Source: CAYPHA01 sp964410215 (GTDB taxonomy: Bacteria > Calditrichota > Calditrichia > Calditrichales > CAYPHA01). From it: a stretch of DNA of 34,494 nt. The DNA lies in assembly GCA_964410215.1 (NCBI GenBank), contig CAYPHA010000049.1, positions 1 to 34,494 on the forward strand, given 5' to 3'. Positions 22,472 through 30,736 of the stretch are shown one piece after another; within the stretch, counting starts at the first letter, position 1, and every line of letters starts with the position of its first letter. The notes under the pieces are model-generated. The model did not search any database. It saw nothing but the letters and a program-made list of their open reading frames with translations, and was not told the origin of the DNA. The position numbers and the translations under genes are program-made.

Positions 22472-24385
22472 CTATGAAGCCCTGACTTCGCCCTGAAGCC
22501 GTTTTATCAGATCCGCAAGCTCAAGTCCGCCAAGATCCCCTTCACCTTTATGACGCACGGAGACTTTCCTGCTTTCCGTCTCATTGTCACCAATAATCAG
22601 CATATAGGGAACTTTCTGAACTTCCGCTTCACGTATCTTATATCCTACTTTTTCATTTCTGTTATCTGTTTCAACCCGGAATCCGGCATCTGCAAGCGCT
22701 TCCTGAACGGTGGACGCGTATTCCGCATGCCTGTCTGCAATCGGAATCACTTTTGCCTGTACCGGCGCCAGCCATAACGGAAAATTACCGGCATGGTGTT
22801 CGATAAGAATACCAAAGAAACGTTCAATGGACCCGAGTAGTGCTCTGTGCAGTGTGATCGGACGGTAGGATTTGCCGTCTTCATCCACAAAAGTCAGATC
22901 AAAACCTTCCGGCAGATTGAAATCGACCTGCACCGTGGAACACTGCCAGGATCTGCCCAGAACGTCCTTGATTTTAATATCGATTTTCGGGCCGTAGAAA
23001 ACGCCTTCACCAGGATCTATGGTATAATCCATTCCCTTTTCTTCCAGCGCGTCACGGAGGGCATTCGTGGCCAGCTCCCAGTTTTCATCGGAACCGACAT
23101 AATGCTCGGGCCTGGTAGACAGATAGACATCATACGTGTCAAACCCGAAGCGGCTGAGCATAAAGGTATTGAATTCGAGAACCTTGATTATTTCTTCTTT
23201 CACACGGCCGGGATGACAATAAATATGCGCATCATCCTGTGTAAAACCGCGTACCCGCATCAAACCGTGCAAGACGCCTGAGCGCTCGTACCGGTATACC
23301 GTGCCCAGTTCGGCGAAACGTATGGGCAGATCACGGTAACTGCGTATGCGCGATTTATATATCATCATATGAAAAGGGCAATTCATCGGCTTCAACTGAT
23401 AATCGACCTCTTCAACCGACATGGGCCGGAACATGTTTTCCGCATAAAAACTGGTATGACCGCTGCGCTCCCAGAGGTCGAGCTTGGCCACATGGGGTGA
23501 ATAAACCAGTTCATAGCCGTGTTTAATATGTTCTTTCTTCCAGAAATCCTCAATCAAATGGCGTATGACCGCACCTTTGGGATGCCAGAGAATCAGACCG
23601 CTGCCGATTTCATCCTGGATGCTGAACAGGTCCAGCTCCCTGCCCAGTTTGCGGTGATCACGTTTTCTGGCTTCTTCAATCCGGTGCAGATGGGCCTTGA
23701 GGCGTTTTTTATCCGGATAATTGGTGGCGTAAACGCGTTGCAGCATCTTGTTTTTTTCATCACCCCGCCAGTAGGCGCCGGCAACGGATAACAGCTTGAA
23801 CTGTTTGCCCAGGTAGCGGGTGGACGGCAAATGCGGACCACGGCATAAATCCGTGAACTCTCCCTGTGAATACGCGCTGAGGGACTCATCGAGCTCTTCT
23901 ATCAGCTCGATTTTGAGATCCTCATTTATGTCTCTGAAAAAGCGGACCGCTTCTTCATGCGACATCCAGCGTTTTTTTATGGGAAGATCCTCATCTACAA
24001 TCTTTTCCATCTCTTTTTCGATGGTGCCGAAATCCTCGGGCGAGAGCTTCCTGTCCAGATCGATATCGTAATAAAAACCGTCGTCAACCGGCGGACCGAT
24101 TCCCAGCTTCGCTTGTGGATAAAGACGTTTTATAGCCTGGGCCATGAGATGCGCAGAAGAATGCCAGAACACATCCTTTCCCGCAGGATCATCAAACGTC
24201 ACAATCTGCAACCGGCCGGATTCATTAAGTTTCTCCACCAGAGAAACAGTTTTATCATTATAAACGGCTGCAACCGCCGCTTTTTTTAGTCGATTACTGA
24301 TGCTTTCGGCAATCTCAAGAGGGGTTACGCCTGCTTCAAACGATTGTACCGAATCGTCCGGCAATGTAATCTGTATCTGACTCAA
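22472..24385 (-). CDS. thrS: Threonine-tRNA ligase
   Basis: A class II synthetase of 637 aa with a TGS domain (residues 1-62), the editing domain with HSSAH (H75, H79) and CRGPHL, and the catalytic core with MNCPFHMM (zinc Cys), RYERSGVLHGLMRVRGFTQDD (motif 2, one segment of it) and the C-terminal HGG-type anticodon-binding domain. The frame begins with TTG at 24385; a TAG codon lies just upstream in frame, so it cannot extend. It heads the thrS-infC-rpmI-rplT run. The terminator of tRNA-Val lies about 45 nt upstream. Confidence 0.98.
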   Translation of the reverse strand: MSQIQITLPDDSVQSFEAGVTPLEIAESISNRLKKAAVAAVYNDKTVSLVEKLNESGRLQIVTFDDPAGKDVFWHSSAHLMAQAIKRLYPQAKLGIGPPVDDGFYYDIDLDRKLSPEDFGTIEKEMEKIVDEDLPIKKRWMSHEEAVRFFRDINEDLKIELIEELDESLSAYSQGEFTDLCRGPHLPSTRYLGKQFKLLSVAGAYWRGDEKNKMLQRVYATNYPDKKRLKAHLHRIEEARKRDHRKLGRELDLFSIQDEIGSGLILWHPKGAVIRHLIEDFWKKEHIKHGYELVYSPHVAKLDLWERSGHTSFYAENMFRPMSVEEVDYQLKPMNCPFHMMIYKSRIRSYRDLPIRFAELGTVYRYERSGVLHGLMRVRGFTQDDAHIYCHPGRVKEEIIKVLEFNTFMLSRFGFDTYDVYLSTRPEHYVGSDENWELATNALRDALEEKGMDYTIDPGEGVFYGPKIDIKIKDVLGRSWQCSTVQVDFNLPEGFDLTFVDEDGKSYRPITLHRALLGSIERFFGILIEHHAGNFPLWLAPVQAKVIPIADRHAEYASTVQEALADAGFRVETDNRNEKVGYKIREAEVQKVPYMLIIGDNETESRKVSVRHKGEGDLGGLELADLIKRLQGEVRAS

Positions 24386-24434
24386 AACCTAATTACCTGC
24401 TCTTTATTTAAAACCACATTTTTTCGTAAAAGAT

Positions 24435-24466
24435 AAAACAAAACCACGAGCTCACCCGTGGTTTTG
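24435..24466 (-). terminator. Terminator of tRNA-Val
   Basis: On the minus strand CAAAACCACG pairs with CGTGGTTTTG (10 bp, 8-nt loop), followed by TTTT-ATC-TTTT. The T tract is interrupted, so it may leak into thrS. Confidence 0.7.
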
Positions 24467-24470
24467 TATG

Positions 24471-24544
24471 TGGGACGAGAGAGATTTGAACTCACGACCT
24501 CTACGATGTCAACGTAGCGCTCTAACCAGCTGAGCTATCGCCCC
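24471..24544 (-). tRNA. tRNA-Val (anticodon GAC)
   Basis: A cloverleaf of 74 nt: acceptor GGGGCGA/TCGTCCC with one G-T pair, D arm GCTC/GAGC, anticodon stem CTACG/CGTAG around TTGACAT (anticodon GAC), and discriminator A. No CCA is encoded. The T stem GTGAG/CTCTC has a T-T mismatch at the second pair (positions 50 and 64), which is unusual. Confidence 0.95.
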
Positions 24545-24559
24545 ATAAAACAAACCTTA

Positions 24560-24588
24560 AATTTAAAAGCTAACGCGAATAAAATCAA
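24560..24588 (-). promoter_or_regulatory. Promoter of tRNA-Val
   Basis: TTGATT, a 17-nt spacer and TAAATT on the minus strand, ending 15 nt before the tRNA. Confidence 0.6.
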
Positions 24589-24606
24589 TATATTTTTACT
24601 ATAAAT

Positions 24607-24632
24607 AAAAAAACCCCGGTGATGTTCCGGGG
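24607..24632 (-). terminator. Terminator of tRNA-Tyr
   Basis: On the minus strand CCCCGG pairs with CCGGGG around a 7-nt loop, followed by seven T residues (plus-strand 24607-24613). Confidence 0.85.
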
Positions 24633-24634
24633 AA

Positions 24635-24721
24635 TGGTGGGGAGGGGAGGATTCGAACCTCCGAAGGCATTCAGCCGACAGATTTACAGTCTGTTGCGTT
24701 TGACCGCTCCGCAACCTCCCC
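24635..24721 (-). tRNA. tRNA-Tyr (anticodon GTA)
   Basis: A class II tRNA with a long variable arm: acceptor GGGGAGG/CCTCCCC, anticodon stem ACAGA/TCTGT around CTGTAAA (anticodon GTA), T arm GGAGG-TTCGAAT-CCTCC and discriminator A. CCA is encoded (24635-24637), unlike in the Pro and Val genes here. Confidence 0.97.
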
Positions 24722-24739
24722 GTGTATTTGAGATCTGTT

Positions 24740-24769
24740 AATATAAGATATACAATATTTATTTGTCAA
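24740..24769 (-). promoter_or_regulatory. Promoter of tRNA-Tyr
   Basis: TTGACA (perfect), an 18-nt spacer and TATATT on the minus strand, ending 18 nt before the tRNA. Confidence 0.75.
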
Positions 24770-24825
24770 GCCAAACAGTTTAAAATCGTACTTTTCATTT
24801 TTGTTTCAGGCCGCAGAAACCATTA

Positions 24826-26367
24826 TCAGGAGGATTCCACTTCAATTTCCACTTCCGGCGTTTTTTCAAAGCTGTTCCGTTCATAAAGCACGGAAAGATG
24901 CCGGTAAGTGGCGCTCAGATGTTCATCAATCTGATCCCAGCTGAACCGCCACGTCCAGTTATCCTCTGCCCTGCCCGGCATATTCATACGGGCGTCGCTG
25001 CCCAGGTTCAGCATGTCCTGCATGGGAATAATCACGGTATTGGCTACGGAAGCATAGGCAAGGCGTATGATTTCGAACCGGATATCGTCACCGTAATAAT
25101 CCGTGTAGGTCTGCGCATGCGTGAAAACATCGCTTCCGTTGTACTTTTCCTTCTCAAAAAAGCCGCGTGTCGTATCGTTGTCATGCGACCCCGTGTACAC
25201 CACGCAGTTTTTAGGGTAGTTGTGCGGAAGAAAATCACGCGTTCCCCCACTGCCGAATGCAAACTGCAGAATTTTTATACCTGGAAAATGAAACGTGTCG
25301 CGCAGGTCCCGGACGGATTGGGTAATGACCCCAAGATCTTCGGCAATGATGGGCAGATTACCGATATGTTTACGGATTGTTTTGAACAGGGCTTCCCCGG
25401 GGGCTTTCACCCAACGTCCCTTTTCCGCCGTCGGCGCCCCGCCCGGAATTTCCCAGTAGGCATCAAACCCCCTGAAATGATCGATGCGCAGAATATCGAT
25501 CATTTTAAAAAGCCGGCTGAACCGTTTGCGCCACCAGGCAAAATCATCCTTCTGCATCACATCCCAGCGGTATAAGGGCAATCCCCATAGCTGTCCGGTC
25601 GCACTGAAATAGTCCGGCGGAACACCGGCCTGCGCATAAAGATTCCCCTTTTCGTCTACCGTAAACAGTTCACGGTTTGCCCATAAATCAGCACTGTCAT
25701 AGGAAACACCGATGGGCAGGTCACCGATTATTTTAATGTCCCGGTTGTTGGCGTATGTTTTTATTTCATTCCACTGCTTAAAGAAGATGCATTGTAAAAA
25801 TTTATGATAGGCGATATCCCTGGCCAGTTTTTCGCGCCATGTATCAACGGCATTTCCTTTACGAAAAGCGATCGCCGGTTCCCATTTTGTCCATATCTGT
25901 TTATTATGATAGGCATTGCAGGCCATGAATAAAGCATAATCATCCAGCCAGTCACGGTTCTCTTCGCAGAAGGCTTCATAATTGACACATGCCCCGTTTT
26001 TATCCTTACGGAATTTTATGAATGCTTTTTGAAACAGATGGTTTTTAAACCCGATCACCCGCTCAAAATCAGCATGATGCAGGGAGAACTCCGGCACATC
26101 CTGCAGATCGGACGCATCCAGCAGACCGTCTTCCGCAAGTTTATCAGGACTTATAAGGATCGGATTTCCGGCAAAGGCCGAGAAAGACTGGTACGGTGAA
26201 TTTTGATATCCCGTCGGGCCAAGGGGAAAAACCTGCCATAAACGCTGACCTGTAACTTCCAGAAAATGTACAAAGTGGTATGCTTCGGACCCGAGATCGC
26301 CTACACCATAATGTCCCGGCAAGGATGTCGGATGCAATAAAACGCCGGCCGCACGATCAAATTCCAT
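24826..26367 (-). CDS. malQ: 4-alpha-glucanotransferase (GH77)
   Basis: A cytosolic amylomaltase of 513 aa that transfers alpha-1,4-glucan segments in glycogen or maltodextrin use. Its N-terminus reads RAAGVLLHPTSLPGHYGVGDLG, followed by WQVFPLGPTG and NSPYQSFSAFAGNP, classic GH77 motifs. DILRIDHFRGFDAYWEIP holds the nucleophile Asp, PIIAEDLGVIT the acid-base Glu, and YTGSHDNDTTRGF the third carboxylate. AGGAG sits 5-6 nt before the ATG. The gene stands alone, with its own candidate promoter. Confidence 0.97.
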   Translation of the reverse strand: MEFDRAAGVLLHPTSLPGHYGVGDLGSEAYHFVHFLEVTGQRLWQVFPLGPTGYQNSPYQSFSAFAGNPILISPDKLAEDGLLDASDLQDVPEFSLHHADFERVIGFKNHLFQKAFIKFRKDKNGACVNYEAFCEENRDWLDDYALFMACNAYHNKQIWTKWEPAIAFRKGNAVDTWREKLARDIAYHKFLQCIFFKQWNEIKTYANNRDIKIIGDLPIGVSYDSADLWANRELFTVDEKGNLYAQAGVPPDYFSATGQLWGLPLYRWDVMQKDDFAWWRKRFSRLFKMIDILRIDHFRGFDAYWEIPGGAPTAEKGRWVKAPGEALFKTIRKHIGNLPIIAEDLGVITQSVRDLRDTFHFPGIKILQFAFGSGGTRDFLPHNYPKNCVVYTGSHDNDTTRGFFEKEKYNGSDVFTHAQTYTDYYGDDIRFEIIRLAYASVANTVIIPMQDMLNLGSDARMNMPGRAEDNWTWRFSWDQIDEHLSATYRHLSVLYERNSFEKTPEVEIEVESS

Positions 26368-26400
26368 TCAATCTCCTCGTTCTTAAAATGCGTGATGGGG

Positions 26401-26430
26401 AATATACTAAAAATTAGTCCCAGGGTGTAA
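26401..26430 (-). promoter_or_regulatory. Candidate promoter of malQ
   Basis: TTACAC, an 18-nt spacer and TATATT on the minus strand, about 34 nt before the malQ start. The -10 is the same hexamer as that of the tRNA genes. Confidence 0.5.
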
Positions 26431-26433
26431 TTT

Positions 26434-26880
26434 TTATTCAGCGTACGGATGCTTGCCACCGGGATGTGCACCGGATGCAGGCACAACGGTCAGTTCCAGT
26501 CCGCTGACACCCGATACGAGGATTTTACAACCTGTTTCAAGGGTTGCATCCCTGTTTTCGCTCGTCGCTTTCCATAACTCACCATTTACCTGAACATACC
26601 CCGTGGGATTCAGGCTCGTGCGGACCACGCCTTCTGCTCCCAGTAGCTTATCATCCGCGGATTTATGTTTTACAGCATAGGCTTTCCAGACAAACGGGTA
26701 AAATAGGATATCTTTCAGGATCCATCCGGCTAATATAAAAAGGAACAGGCGAAAGGAAAAACCGGTCAGCTCATAGATCAGCACGTATAACAGGCAGATG
26801 ATCAGAATACCGGGGATCTGATAACGGGCATAGCGAAAAATAATTGCCGGATCACTTCGTTTTACTGGCTGATTATTCAT
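26434..26880 (-). CDS. Short NfeD-like membrane protein
   Basis: A 148-aa membrane protein. Two or three hydrophobic segments (ILIICLLYVLIYELTGF, then FLFILAGWILKDILFY) lead to a C-terminal OB-fold: LLGAEGVVRTSLNPTGYVQVNGELWKA is the NfeD motif, and it ends in SGLELTVVP. The serine-protease half of long NfeD proteins is missing, and no SPFH/stomatin partner is nearby. The short NfeD family is thought to serve membrane-protein quality control, which is inference here. I chose the ATG at 26880, which overlaps the WG-repeat gene stop by 8 nt; a GTG at 26895 is possible. Confidence 0.85.
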   Translation of the reverse strand: MNNQPVKRSDPAIIFRYARYQIPGILIICLLYVLIYELTGFSFRLFLFILAGWILKDILFYPFVWKAYAVKHKSADDKLLGAEGVVRTSLNPTGYVQVNGELWKATSENRDATLETGCKILVSGVSGLELTVVPASGAHPGGKHPYAE

Positions 26881-27484
26881 CCGGGATACGCACACCTTCC
26901 CGGTCTATATAATACCACTGATTACCCTCATACACCTTTGCCCTGCCTGAGATGAAGGGTTCTGCTCGGTCATACCGGAATGGTATCACCGTGTTTCCCG
27001 TCGTATCGATGTATCCCCACCGGCCTCCTTCTATCCGGCGGTATTCGTCTTCGTGTACATGGCGTCCTCCCCGGCACACCGCGGCTCTTCCCTCCGAAAA
27101 TGGTTCCGCGTGGAAGAACGCGGCCCTGATGACCATCTCCCCGTTCCGGTTCATAAATCCCGTTTTGCCTTTATCAATGAAGCGGGCCCGGTTCTCACGG
27201 AAATAATCCGGACCGTTATCGACCACATAGGGGCGTATCAGAGGCGTCCCGGTGGAATCGATATAAACCCATCCGCTGTCATCGACAACCGAGGCGATTC
27301 CTTCGGCGGAGAATTCCATCGCCATCACATATAGAGGTGGTATGACAGGATTGCCTTCGGGTGTCTGATAACCGAAACGCCCGTTCTGTTCAAAAACAAC
27401 CAGTGGAGATTGAGCAAAAAGAGTGCTTATGAAAAAACAGATCAAAAAGAATAGACTGTGCCGAATCACACGTTGCATTCTCAT
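26873..27484 (-). CDS. Secreted WG-repeat protein
   Basis: A 203-aa protein with a signal peptide (SLFFLICFFISTLFAQ) and about five WG-type repeats in the exported part: GRFGYQTPEGNPVIPPLY, SGWVYIDSTGTPLI, GKTGFMNRNGEMVI, GRWGYIDTTGNTVIPF and NQWYYIDREGVRI. WG (KWG) repeats form beta-structured modules, and no enzyme activity is known. The start is 8 nt after the M14 peptidase stop, and its end overlaps the NfeD gene. It looks like the middle gene of a three-gene operon. Confidence 0.88.
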   Translation of the reverse strand: MRMQRVIRHSLFFLICFFISTLFAQSPLVVFEQNGRFGYQTPEGNPVIPPLYVMAMEFSAEGIASVVDDSGWVYIDSTGTPLIRPYVVDNGPDYFRENRARFIDKGKTGFMNRNGEMVIRAAFFHAEPFSEGRAAVCRGGRHVHEDEYRRIEGGRWGYIDTTGNTVIPFRYDRAEPFISGRAKVYEGNQWYYIDREGVRIPDE

Positions 27485-27492
27485 GGGATTTA

Positions 27493-30114
27493 CTACCTGT
27501 TTAACAATAATGCATTGAATAACAGTTTATACGTCGCCTGTGTCGAAGCCCGGAACTGGGGACGGAATGCGAAGAGAGTGAGCTGCCCCTCCCCTTTTTT
27601 TATCCATACCATGGCCGCTTTTCTGCCAAGAAGCTCTTCTTTTTCGGCGTAACCACTCATGGTTATATCTTCCTCAGGGAAACGGGCGATCACGCGGCGA
27701 TCCATATCAAAATGCGGGATCGATGTGGTAAAAACCGGTTTACCGCGAAAAAATATAGCGGATTCTTTCTGCATGCCGTAACAGAGCGGATGTTTATACG
27801 GCAGCTCGACTCTGAGTAACGATCCCGGTACATATAATCCCTTTTCAGCGAGGGCATCTCCGACATTTTTGACCGGCAACTGGAATTCTTCAATCTCTTT
27901 CTCTGAATGTTTAATGGTCAACGTTTCGGTGAAGAGCTCGGCGGATTCTCCCCAGGTAATGATATGGCCGCCCTCATGCAGAAACGAAATCACCCGTTCC
28001 AGCCCTTCTTTTCCCATGCCTTTGGTATATTCCTTCGGGTAGGAGCTTATATAGTATTGATCTCCCGACTTCCACTTGCCTTCCATTAAAATGGATTTCC
28101 GCACATCAGGAAAAATCAGAACATCAAATGAACGGGACAATTTCTTCTCCGCCAGCTCATCCGGCCTGAGAACCGTAAACGGAATGCCGTAGGTATCGAA
28201 TACGAAACGGGTCCAACCTGCATCCATATCGTGAAACCAGGTTTCGACAAGTGCAATCTTCGGAAATGGCACCGCTTCCGTATCCGCATCGATCCCGCCT
28301 GCCCTGAAACCCGGTGCAACGGTAAGGGAATCTATCAACCGGTTTGATCTATTGTCCGCGGAAACAATAAAACTCCCCGCCGGATAGCGGGTGCCATCCA
28401 CGTTGACATCCCCGCGCATGCGACGGACCTCCAGGCCGCTTTCATGCGCTGTAAAAGCCACCCTGTAGCTTTCGTTATGCGATGATGAAAAAATGAACAC
28501 CCCATTGCTGTCCGGCGGATTCACAGGATCCGACAATGGCCCTTCAAGCGCCACCAGACCGGCGGATGGAATATCTATCTGCTCGCGGATTTCAACGACA
28601 CGGACACCGCGGTGAAGCGGTAATGACCAACTGGTTATATCGTACGGTTTAATCATTTCCCCGTCCGGCGTATAATGACGAACCGGGAATTTCTGTTTCT
28701 CAAGAACTTCTTTAACAAATGCCCGGAAAGGCTGTGCCAGAGGCACGACCACATCCCCCGCCTGATGCAACCGCCCGTCTATGTATATTTCATCTGTCAG
28801 TTTAAATATTTTCAACCCATGCTCGAGAAGCAGCGTAATTAATCCATAAAAGGCGCTCTTGTCATGCTGGTTTGCAGGGAGGATATAATAAAATGGCGCT
28901 TCCGTTCGTCCTTTTTCCACTTCCAGGCGACAGATCTCATTCCTGAATTCCAGTATTTTATCGTGATTAATGGAAGCGGTTTTCAATATGGACATGGTCG
29001 AACTGATTTCGTAATCGATGATATCGGAAAGCCGCCACCAACCGCCTTCCCAGGGCAGCGGCATATTGATGCTTTTCTTGTATTCGGAAAGTCCTTTCCC
29101 CCTTACCGTCAGTTCCGTCGGCTCAATGAAGAGGGGTGACGCGTAATGCACACTCGCTGCTTCGGTCAGGAAACCGATAACATTTTTCCAGATGCAGGTT
29201 TCCGTGGATCCCGGCCAGTAATCATCGAAAAGATAGTGCTGTGCGATACCGGTCAGACCGTCAGCCGTCATATCCTTCTGCATACCGGCACCGAAAATGC
29301 CGATCCAATTCCAGATCCGTGCATCGATATTTTCGGCGATGGGATCATGGGGCGGCGGAACATAATACCGTGGTCCGGTGCTGCCCATCTGGTGTTTCTC
29401 AACCATCACCTGGGGATACCAGTCCAGGTTATAAATTCGCGCAATGGCTCGCGTATCAGACTGGCTGAGGGTTGCAAAATCGCGGTTATTGTCATGTCCG
29501 ACATACTTGTGGTAGACACCCGGCATGGAGGCGCCTTCTTCCGGAGTGCCTTTATATTTTTTATAATGTTCGACCACCATATCCATGCCATCCGGATTAT
29601 GACAGGGGATCAGCATCAGCACCGTATTCTCCAGCCAGCCCAGGGTGTCGGGATTTTCAGTCACAGCCAGCCGGCAGGCGATCTCCGGTGCCGCCTGTGA
29701 AGGACCCACTTCTCCTGAATGCATGGACAGGGTCGATAAAACGAAGACGCGTCCATCCCGAACGTGCTTCTGCAGTTCCCCGTCCGTAAGGTCGGGATCG
29801 ATCGCCAGGCTCCGGTTTATCTGTTGCAGATGATCCAGATTGCTGATATTATCTGCCGCGGAGATAAAACAGATATAGATCGGTTTACCCAGCGGAGATG
29901 TACCGGTCCGGCGCATTTGGATCCGGTCTGACTGGCTATCGAGTTTTTTCAGGTAGCTGATCAGTTCTTCATACGTAAACAGGTTGCGGTCCGAACCGGG
30001 TTTAAATCCGAAATATTCTAATGGTGTGGTACACATATTTTTCGTCTGTGCCGTCACAAAAGGGGTGGTATGCAGTATCAGGATGCTTGTCAACAGAATC
30101 AACAGTATTTTCAT
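27493..30114 (-). CDS. Secreted M14 family zinc carboxypeptidase
   Basis: A large exported peptidase (873 aa). Residues 1-22 are a signal peptide. The M14 catalytic domain holds the first zinc motif MHSGEVGPSQ (H132, E135), HNPDGMD, the substrate-binding NNRDF (N210, R211), the third zinc ligand H241 in EKHQMG, and a likely catalytic Glu318 in FLTEAAS. Residues about 400-873 form a long C-terminal region of beta-rich domains and a class I glutamine-amidotransferase-like fold (LIFPDVRKSIL, SFLHEGGHIITWGESAELF). GAGGGA lies upstream of the ATG. M14 enzymes remove C-terminal residues or act on peptidoglycan peptides; the substrate here is not known. It heads the operon with the WG-repeat and NfeD genes. 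Confidence 0.94.
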   Translation of the reverse strand: MKILLILLTSILILHTTPFVTAQTKNMCTTPLEYFGFKPGSDRNLFTYEELISYLKKLDSQSDRIQMRRTGTSPLGKPIYICFISAADNISNLDHLQQINRSLAIDPDLTDGELQKHVRDGRVFVLSTLSMHSGEVGPSQAAPEIACRLAVTENPDTLGWLENTVLMLIPCHNPDGMDMVVEHYKKYKGTPEEGASMPGVYHKYVGHDNNRDFATLSQSDTRAIARIYNLDWYPQVMVEKHQMGSTGPRYYVPPPHDPIAENIDARIWNWIGIFGAGMQKDMTADGLTGIAQHYLFDDYWPGSTETCIWKNVIGFLTEAASVHYASPLFIEPTELTVRGKGLSEYKKSINMPLPWEGGWWRLSDIIDYEISSTMSILKTASINHDKILEFRNEICRLEVEKGRTEAPFYYILPANQHDKSAFYGLITLLLEHGLKIFKLTDEIYIDGRLHQAGDVVVPLAQPFRAFVKEVLEKQKFPVRHYTPDGEMIKPYDITSWSLPLHRGVRVVEIREQIDIPSAGLVALEGPLSDPVNPPDSNGVFIFSSSHNESYRVAFTAHESGLEVRRMRGDVNVDGTRYPAGSFIVSADNRSNRLIDSLTVAPGFRAGGIDADTEAVPFPKIALVETWFHDMDAGWTRFVFDTYGIPFTVLRPDELAEKKLSRSFDVLIFPDVRKSILMEGKWKSGDQYYISSYPKEYTKGMGKEGLERVISFLHEGGHIITWGESAELFTETLTIKHSEKEIEEFQLPVKNVGDALAEKGLYVPGSLLRVELPYKHPLCYGMQKESAIFFRGKPVFTTSIPHFDMDRRVIARFPEEDITMSGYAEKEELLGRKAAMVWIKKGEGQLTLFAFRPQFRASTQATYKLLFNALLLNR

Positions 30115-30302
30115 AATTCCCTCGCCGGGTTTGTTTTACAGACAAACAGGATGGAAAGCAGATTATTATTCCAACAGGTAATATAGGAGCAAACGGAATA
30201 AATATAAACAGTTTATACGTATAATTCGGTAAAAGCGGGCTAATAGGGGCGGTAGCGTTATGAAATGAACCGGGTAAGGCGTCCGGTCAGGCCAAACGGC
30301 AC

Positions 30303-30665
30303 TTATCGTTTGAAATGAATCTTGATCTGCACGTTCTTGCCGGCTTCCATCTTCGTTTCCAGCGATGCGTTATACGGTGCCAGCGCCGCTTCGATCTGAT
30401 CGCTGATTTCAGGCAGACTGTCCGCCTGACTGTATACCAGGAAACTCATCAGGTAATCTTTACCGCGCAAATCGAGTCCGACTTCAACAGGTTGCTCCGT
30501 AAGCTGCTGAAGGTAATTAAGGATATAGTTGATCACTTTAACGAGGGGTTTGATATCCTCGGTTTCGAGTGTACAGCCTTCATCGAGAATAAGATTGGCC
30601 TCGATGTCCTTATTCTCCTTTATCATAAAAAGAAGGGATTTAAGATCTATGGTTGTTGACGGCAT
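30303..30665 (-). CDS. Conserved-looking small protein, function unknown (120 aa)
   Basis: I do not recognise the family. The 120 residues have no signal peptide, membrane segment or cysteine apart from one. The second half, IKPLVKVINYILNYLQQLTE followed by VEVGLDLRGKDYLMSF, and IKIHFKR at the end, has a faint helix-strand pattern like a degenerate histidine-kinase ATPase domain, but the N, G1 and G2 boxes are absent. AAGGA lies upstream of the ATG. It lies 71 nt after the MFS gene on the same strand. Gene likely real, function open. Confidence 0.7.
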   Translation of the reverse strand: MPSTTIDLKSLLFMIKENKDIEANLILDEGCTLETEDIKPLVKVINYILNYLQQLTEQPVEVGLDLRGKDYLMSFLVYSQADSLPEISDQIEAALAPYNASLETKMEAGKNVQIKIHFKR

Positions 30666-30736
30666 GGATGATTTTCCTTTTTAATTGCAGTTTAATTTAT
30701 AATTCGGATAAATAATAGATGTATTAAGAAAATTTC

